A stretch of 64,000 nucleotides of DNA from contig NC_072792.1 in assembly GCF_028583425.1 (NCBI RefSeq), positions 154,882,676 to 154,946,675 of the forward strand. Reading direction: 5' to 3'. Positions within the stretch are counted from its first letter, which is position 1; each line of letters starts with the position of its first letter. The stretch is from Eublepharis macularius (Eukaryota > Chordata > Lepidosauria > Squamata > Eublepharidae). Both the position numbers and the translations under genes were made by a program. The notes under the pieces were generated by a model that saw only the letters and a program-made list of their open reading frames with translations, did not search any database and was not told where the DNA came from. Of this stretch, positions 58,895 through 64,000 are shown in pieces.

Positions 58895-59105
58895 TTATTT
58901 ATACCCCACCTTTCTCCCCAGTGGCTTACATAATTCTCCTTTCCTACATTTTAGTTTCACAACAACCCTCTGAAGTAGGTTAGGCTGAGAGGTTGTGACT
59001 GACCCAAGGTCACCCAGAAAGCTTCCATGTCAGAGTTGGGGTTTGAACCAGGTTCTCCTAGATCTTAGCCCAACATTCTAACCACTATACATGCTGGCTC
59101 TTCTT
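58895..59105 (-). repeat. tRNA-derived SINE (older type), reverse
   Basis: ATTTATACCCCACCTTTCTC, CACAACAACCCTCTGAAGTA, GACCCAAGGTCACCCAGAAA and CATTCTAACCACTATACATG. A (TTTG/CTTG)n run at 58856-58895 adjoins its tail. Confidence 0.75.
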
Positions 59106-59852
59106 TAAAAAATGTTTATACTTGGGAAACTGCTGTGGGGAAGGAGAGGAGTGACTTTATGACAGACGCAAGGGACAGCCATTTAGTACTGTACTCAACG
59201 CTGCTGAGGAAAATGTCCTCATAGTTTGATGTGATGGTTGGCTAGTCAGCACTGTACAAATTCAGCTTCTGTTCCAAACCAGAACAGATTCCCCCGGCCC
59301 TGATCCATGAGAGGAGTGTACACAAGAAGAGTGTACATGTGTCCACTGCTTGAAGAGGGAGGGTGCAGATGTTCCCATTTACCAAACATGATTCCACTTT
59401 ACAACCAAAACAGGAGATTTGAGCAGATGTGAAATGTAACTGCTAGCCTGCATCATTTTCACACTGCAGATGCAGGGATCAAATGTCTTGTGGGACAGAT
59501 TTATTATCTTTCCTCCCGCTGTTCAGATGGCTGATCTCCCAAACCTGAGCTGAGACTTCTTGTTTTGCATTCAGATAAAGCCTTCTCACATGCCTGTTTT
59601 TGTTGTGATTCTCCCTTCTTTTTCAAGGTGTGCTTTTGAAAACTTACCTTCTGTTTCACGAGACCGAGTGAAAGCAAGTTATTTAACCAAAATGGGTTTC
59701 ACACTCTCATGAGAGGTCAACAAATAAACCAAGAATATGAATCAGTGTCTGTTATGGCAGAGTGGTGTCTTGCATTTTACATGGTACGACTTTGTTCTCG
59801 GTTTTACTTGACTCCTTGTCTTCTAAGCTTGAGCATTCGGTTTGTTGAAAAC

Positions 59853-60085
59853 AGTTTGGTGTAGTGGTTAAGAGTGCGGGACTCTTAATCTGGAGAGCCG
59901 CGTTTGATTCCCCACTCCTCCACTTGAAGCCATCTTGGTGACCTTGGGCTAGTCACGGCTCTCTGGAGCTCTCTCAGCCCCACCCACCTCACAGGGTGTT
60001 TGTTGTGGGGATAATAATGACATACTTTGTAAACCACTCTGAGTGGGCATTAAGTTGTCCTGAAGGGCAGTATATAAATCGAATT
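59853..60085 (+). repeat. tRNA-derived SINE ('AGTTTGGTGTAGTGG' type), well kept
   Basis: AGTTTGGTGTAGTGGTTAAG, TTAATCTGGAGAGCCGCGTT, CTCAGCCCCACCCACCTCAC and GTATATAAATCGAATTTTAC. Nearly consensus. Confidence 0.88.
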
Positions 60086-61273
60086 TTACTATGTTATTAA
60101 AAGTGTAGGAAGAATATTACTTCCATGAACATTCCCACCCAAACGCCATAGTGATTAAAGGGAACAACGTCCACATTTAGAGGCACTAAACATCTGAGGC
60201 GACATCGGGGCGGGGGGTGGGGAGGCTCCGGCCTGGTTGTTGGCCCTCAGGGGTGACTGGCTGGCCACTGTGTAAAACTGGCTGCTAGATTGGATAGATC
60301 CCTGGTCTGAATTAGGAGGGCTTTTCTGATGTTTTTGAAACAGAAGTGATTGGCTGTTAGGAGGGCCAGAAGCAAAGCAAGCTAGCTCTTCCATACCTTC
60401 AGCAGTTGTGCAGAAGAGGGAACTGAAGCCTGTGGAGCTTCAGTGCCTGCCACAATTTCTTCTTCTGCACTGCTGCTGAAGATACAGTTGCCGTGTCCTC
60501 CAGTCACCCTCTCTGATACTTTGGACAAACTTTCCCTTGTAAGATCTTATTTTTCTCTAGTTCTCTTGATTAAAATAAAAAAATTGCCAAAAGCCAATTT
60601 ATAACAGAGACATAATCTGGAACTGGTAATTAAGAGGGATGGGGGAACATAATAAACATTTGAAAAGGGATTTAAGAAGGTGGGGGATGGCTCTAGTTTG
60701 ATCTGACGTAGTTTCTTAGAAAGCTGTTAATGCATTTCATGGATATGGAATTATGGAGACTGAATAAGGCAATGCATTATGCCCTGCTATTGACTTATAC
60801 AAATGCAGCATTTATCTTAATTTGTGTATTCTATTTCTCTCTTGTATATAGACATAAGTTTACATAATCACTTAATATCTATTTGCCTCTGCAGCTCCTG
60901 CCTACGGGGTATGTTTAAAATCCTGAATCTAATATTGATAATGTAGCTGCATAAAGAGTTATTAATCTTTACAGAAATAATTTTAAAGGATGCTTTGGGA
61001 TTATAACAAGGGCCTTATTTATATACTGCATTTGCACCCACAGAGCTATTTCAGTTTTTTTTTAACCCATGCTGTCCCACAGATACAAGTCTAAATTTTC
61101 ATGCACTTCTGTTATGTTTTATTTTCTTTCGCATGAATATATTGCTTAACTCTGTGACATCTCAGGACTCTAAATCTAATAAGGCATCTTCATTTTAGAA
61201 AGGGGTGTGATGGTATTTACTATTAATCTCCCCCCCTCTACTTCATTTCTCTTTTTGTTTAGAGTGATTATCA
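60086..61273. other. Non-coding DNA
   Basis: Nothing recognised. One GC-richer patch lies at 60200-60260. Confidence 0.4.
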
Positions 61274-61309
61274 GTGCTGTCCTAAGCAAAATCACACCCT
61301 TCTAAGCCC

Positions 61310-61530
61310 TAATGGAATTAGATAGCCTAGGCAAGCCCGATCTCGTCAGATCTCAGAATCTAAGCAGGGTCAACCTTGGTTAGTAATTGGATAGGAGATC
61401 TCAAGGGGAGACCAGGCTTGCAGAGGTAGCCAGTGGCAAACCACCTTTGTTAGTCTCTTGCCTTGAAAACCCCAGAAGAGGTCGCCTAAGTCAGCTATGA
61501 CTTGACGACACTCAGCACCACCACCAACTG
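61310..61530 (+). repeat. 5S rRNA-derived SINE, second copy
   Basis: GATAGCCTAGGCAAGCCCGA, TCTCGTCAGATCTCAGAATC, TAAGCAGGGTCAACCTTGGT and TTGGATAGGAGA mirror 5S rRNA, followed by TTGCCTTGAAAACCCCAGAA and the tail AAGTCAGCTATGACTTGACG. It sits next to a half MITE (61274-61312), apparently within it. Confidence 0.9.
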
Positions 61531-61974
61531 GGTGTAAATGAACAGGCAGTGGGGTGAAGAAGATGCCTTTAGTAGCAAACTCCACCTCCGAGTTGTATAT
61601 ATCCTGTCATAGATTGGAGGAACTTCCTCCAGCCAAAGAAGCCTTCCTGTATGCTGCAACTTAACTTGTCATTCTTCCAGGGAGAGCCACTTTAGATGGA
61701 AGAAGGCTCCTTAGGCTGAAAGAAGGTTAAAACTTTACTTAGTGGAGTGGTAGGATACATGCCATTCAGTTTGTCACTTGTACATAGTTCTTAATTCATA
61801 CAATTTTAAGAGTATCCTCCCACAGTTCAGAACACTGCTTTTTCAGGGTTCCCCACTGAAGGCAGAAGTACTTCTGTGGGCACACTGGTACGTTTGTAGG
61901 AGTTGTACTGGGGGCAGTAATGACTGCTCCCTCTCTGTTCTCCCCCCTGTGCACAGTTGGCAGGGGCGGGCTGT

Positions 61975-62098
61975 TTTGGTCACTGGTTTTGGAACTGTAT
62001 TTTTATTAAGATTGATGCTGTTTTTGCTGTGATTTTAAAATGTATTTGTAATTGTTGTAACCTGCCCTGAAACCACTTGCAGGGCGGGCGGGCTAGAA
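61975..62098 (+). repeat. L2-type LINE 3' tail
   Basis: TGCTGTGATTTTAAAATGTA, GTAATTGTTGTAACCTGCCC and CAGGGCGGGCGGGCTAGAAG are a typical L2 end, and the (TGGA)n run grows directly from it. Confidence 0.6.
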
Positions 62099-62099
62099 G

Positions 62100-62146
62100 T
62101 TGGATGGATGGATGGATGGATGGATGGATGGATGGATGGATGGATG
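62100..62146 (+). repeat. (TGGA)n microsatellite
   Basis: About 11 to 12 copies of TGGA/GGAT without interruption. Confidence 0.97.
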
Positions 62147-62295
62147 ACAGAGATCAGTTCCCCTGGAGAAAATGTCAACATCAGGTTCTAAGACATCACA
62201 TTCCTAGTGAGTTTCCTCTCCTCCCTAAACTCCGCCCTCCCAATGCAGCTTCCTCAAATCTCCAGGAATTTCCTAAGCCAGAGCAGGCAACCCTA
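62147..62295 (+). mobile_element. hAT-like MITE, AGGGTTGCC family, left end missing
   Basis: CAGAGATCAGTTCCCCTGGA, TCTCCAGGAATTTCCTAAGC and the right end GGCAACCCTAAG. The left third is replaced by the microsatellite. Confidence 0.65.
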
Positions 62296-62869
62296 AGAGG
62301 CAGAACTTGCTGCCACTGATCTTCTCCTCCTACTATGCATCATTTTCCTCAGAACTTTTTTTCTGGAAAAGTCTAAAGTTTTGTTTCTACTTTTTATTGT
62401 CCAGCCATTCATTGATCTCCAAACTTCTTGAGGAATACGAATTAACTGTTTTAATGTTCTATATTTTATTAATTCTTTTCAATAGGTGTCCTGTCTGCCA
62501 AAATTCTAGAGGCATATTCAAGGACACACACACACAACTTATGTACACAGCTGGCCAGATTCTTGGGCTTTTCTGGCATCCTTTGTGAACTGATAGTGAA
62601 AACTAGAACGTATCTAGCAGTTACACAGGACTAGGAAACAAACTGTCTTACAGAGAATTTTCACTGCTGTAACTGATCTGCATTGAAGAACCCATGATAA
62701 GCCCTGGGATGCAGTTTGAAAGCCACCATCAAACCTCGTATGATATGGCAACCCACCCACCAGTCTTCTTTAAAGCCAGTCCCTGATGGGCAATAACAGA
62801 GGGAGGCTTTGTCCCCTTTGCCCTTCCTTGTAGACCTTCTGTGACATCACCCATTCTGATTTAGGTTAT

Positions 62870-63124
62870 ATAATAATAATAATAACATTCGATTTATATA
62901 CCGCCCTTCAGGACAACTTAATGCCCACTCAGAGTGGTTTACAAAGTATGTCATTATTATCCCCACAACAAACACCCTGTGAGGTGGGTGGGGCTGAGAG
63001 AGCTCCAGAGAACTGTGACTAGCCCAAGTTCACCCACCTGGCTTCAAGTGGAGGAGTGGGGAATCAAACCCGGCTCTCCAGATTAGAGTCCTGCACTCTT
63101 AACCACTACACCAAACTGGTTCTC
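62870..63124 (-). repeat. tRNA-derived SINE ('AGTTTGGTGTAGTGG' type), reverse
   Basis: TAATAATAATAATAACATTC, ATACCGCCCTTCAGGACAAC, AATGCCCACTCAGAGTGGTT and AACCACTACACCAAACTGGT. Well kept. Confidence 0.88.
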
Positions 63125-63349
63125 ATAGCACTTGCTTCCCATTTGACAGGTATGAACCTCCCTGAAAAAGATTTGCTCCTTTTAAGTTACAGCTCCTTTT
63201 TTGTGGGATGTCCTGCCTGAGGAGGTCTGGAAAGTATAGTTTTTGCCTTTCTTTTTGGAAATACACAAAACAACTCTTTTTTTTAAAGGGCATTTATAGA
63301 CTGATTCTTAGTTTGATGATTGATCACTGATGCTTTCATTTAAGCAATT

Positions 63350-63394
63350 GGAAATCTACTTTATGGAAATCTACTTTATGGAAATCTACTTTAT
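63350..63394 (+). repeat. 15-bp tandem repeat, three units
   Basis: GGAAATCTACTTTAT is repeated three times head to tail. Confidence 0.95.
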
Positions 63395-63494
63395 GTATTT
63401 TGAATTGATTGAATTCTGTTTACAAAAAGTTGGTAACAGTGTATGGATAAAAATGGGATATATATGTTAAAATAAATTGAATTAAAATAAATTG

Positions 63495-63595
63495 AATTCA
63501 GATTAAAAATCTGGCCACTGTGAGAACGCAGATGATGGACTAGATAGGCAGTTGATCTGGTCTAGGAGGCTCTCCTTATGCTCTTGTATTGTAGG
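63495..63595 (+). repeat. CR1/L3-type LINE 3' end
   Basis: GGCCACTGTGAGAACGCAGA, GATGGACTAGATAGGCAGTT and TGATCTGGTCTAGGAGGCTC are the forward version of the end seen reversed at 50985. Confidence 0.75.
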
Positions 63596-64000
63596 AAAAG
63601 AGGGGGCTTGTCTGACAACATAACACTTTGTAATATGAAAAAGCATCCCATGCATTCAGAGCTGCCAGACAGACTGTCTTGTAAGAATAAAATTCCTGTG
63701 CAAGCAATTTTTTTCTTTCCTTCCTCTCCAAACTCGCTCCAGTGAAAAGGAATTGGTCTGGTTAATCACTCCCTCGATCTTAATTGCACGATGGTAAGCA
63801 TAAAGCTCTTTCCCTCTGTGTTCTGGAAACATTGGCTTGCATCCCCTTAGATTTCCACAGGCACTCGTGGGGGGTGGGTGTCCTGATTCCACCCTCCTGC
63901 AGCCGCTCAGAACACAGGCTGAAATTCAGGCTGAAATTCAGAGCAGAGTCACCTGGGCTCAGGAGCACATGGTCTGCAGCTGCTAGAGGAGGTAAGGGCT

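Larger units (their letters stand above)
29768..64000 (+). other. Probable long first intron of the rightward gene (LNX2 by synteny)
   Basis: No host coding exon was recognised in these 34 kb on either strand; the long open frames fall in repeats or look random. The content is LINE fragments, SINEs and MITEs (listed separately) separated by AT-rich unique DNA. Calling it an intron depends wholly on the donor at 29768 and on synteny with human. The first LNX2 coding exon would be expected beyond the right edge. Confidence 0.35.

Overview
The window looks like nuclear DNA of a squamate reptile (lizard or gecko type). The evidence is its repeats: tRNA-derived SINEs of the Sauria class, 5S rRNA-derived SINEs, L2 and CR1/L3 LINE tails, and short palindromic and hAT-type MITEs. 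There is no operon-like coding. Nearly all long open frames are chance frames or lie inside repeats. All family names rest on recalled sequence features, because no search could be run.

One host protein-coding gene can be read with confidence. It lies on the minus strand, with exons at 27755-27730, 24767-24693 and 22823-22541. These join in frame across consensus GT/AG sites into a 127-residue protein that I recognise as the short alternative product of POLR1D ('protein POLR1D, isoform 2'). Its CpG-rich promoter is at about 27590-28050. The exons of the other POLR1D product, the RPAC2 subunit of RNA polymerases I and III, were not found. If the human arrangement holds, they lie beyond the left edge, and 1-22240 is then partly intron and partly flank.

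A second CpG-rich block at about 29190-30015 ends in a strong rightward splice donor at 29768. In human, POLR1D is head-to-head with LNX2, so this is probably the non-coding first exon of LNX2, and 29768-64000 would be part of its first intron. That is a synteny inference: no LNX2 coding exon is visible.

The remainder is repeats plus unique non-coding DNA. Left part: AAAG microsatellite (3522-3605), CR1/L3 tail (4515-4960), RTE-like LINE tail (5308-5835), Vingi-like LINE fragment (5940-6670), an unidentified GC-rich unit (6776-9320) split by a 608-bp insertion with 17-bp target duplications, a foldback repeat (15295-15659), and a LINE carrying reverse transcriptase flanked by 355-bp direct repeats (16385-18519). 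Between the two promoters: a SINE, a hAT-like MITE and a palindromic MITE. Right part: L2 LINE (31390-32655), a clean 671-bp hAT-type element with 8-bp target duplications (32715-33385), further RTE-like, CR1 and L2 fragments, nested Sauria SINEs, and many tRNA-SINEs.

The most interesting structures are the long direct repeats around the LINE, the hammerhead-like cores in several terminal-repeat fragments, the tail shared by the 5S-SINEs and the RTE-like LINE, and a palindromic MITE family with about 15 copies or halves, one of them in the POLR1D 3' UTR.
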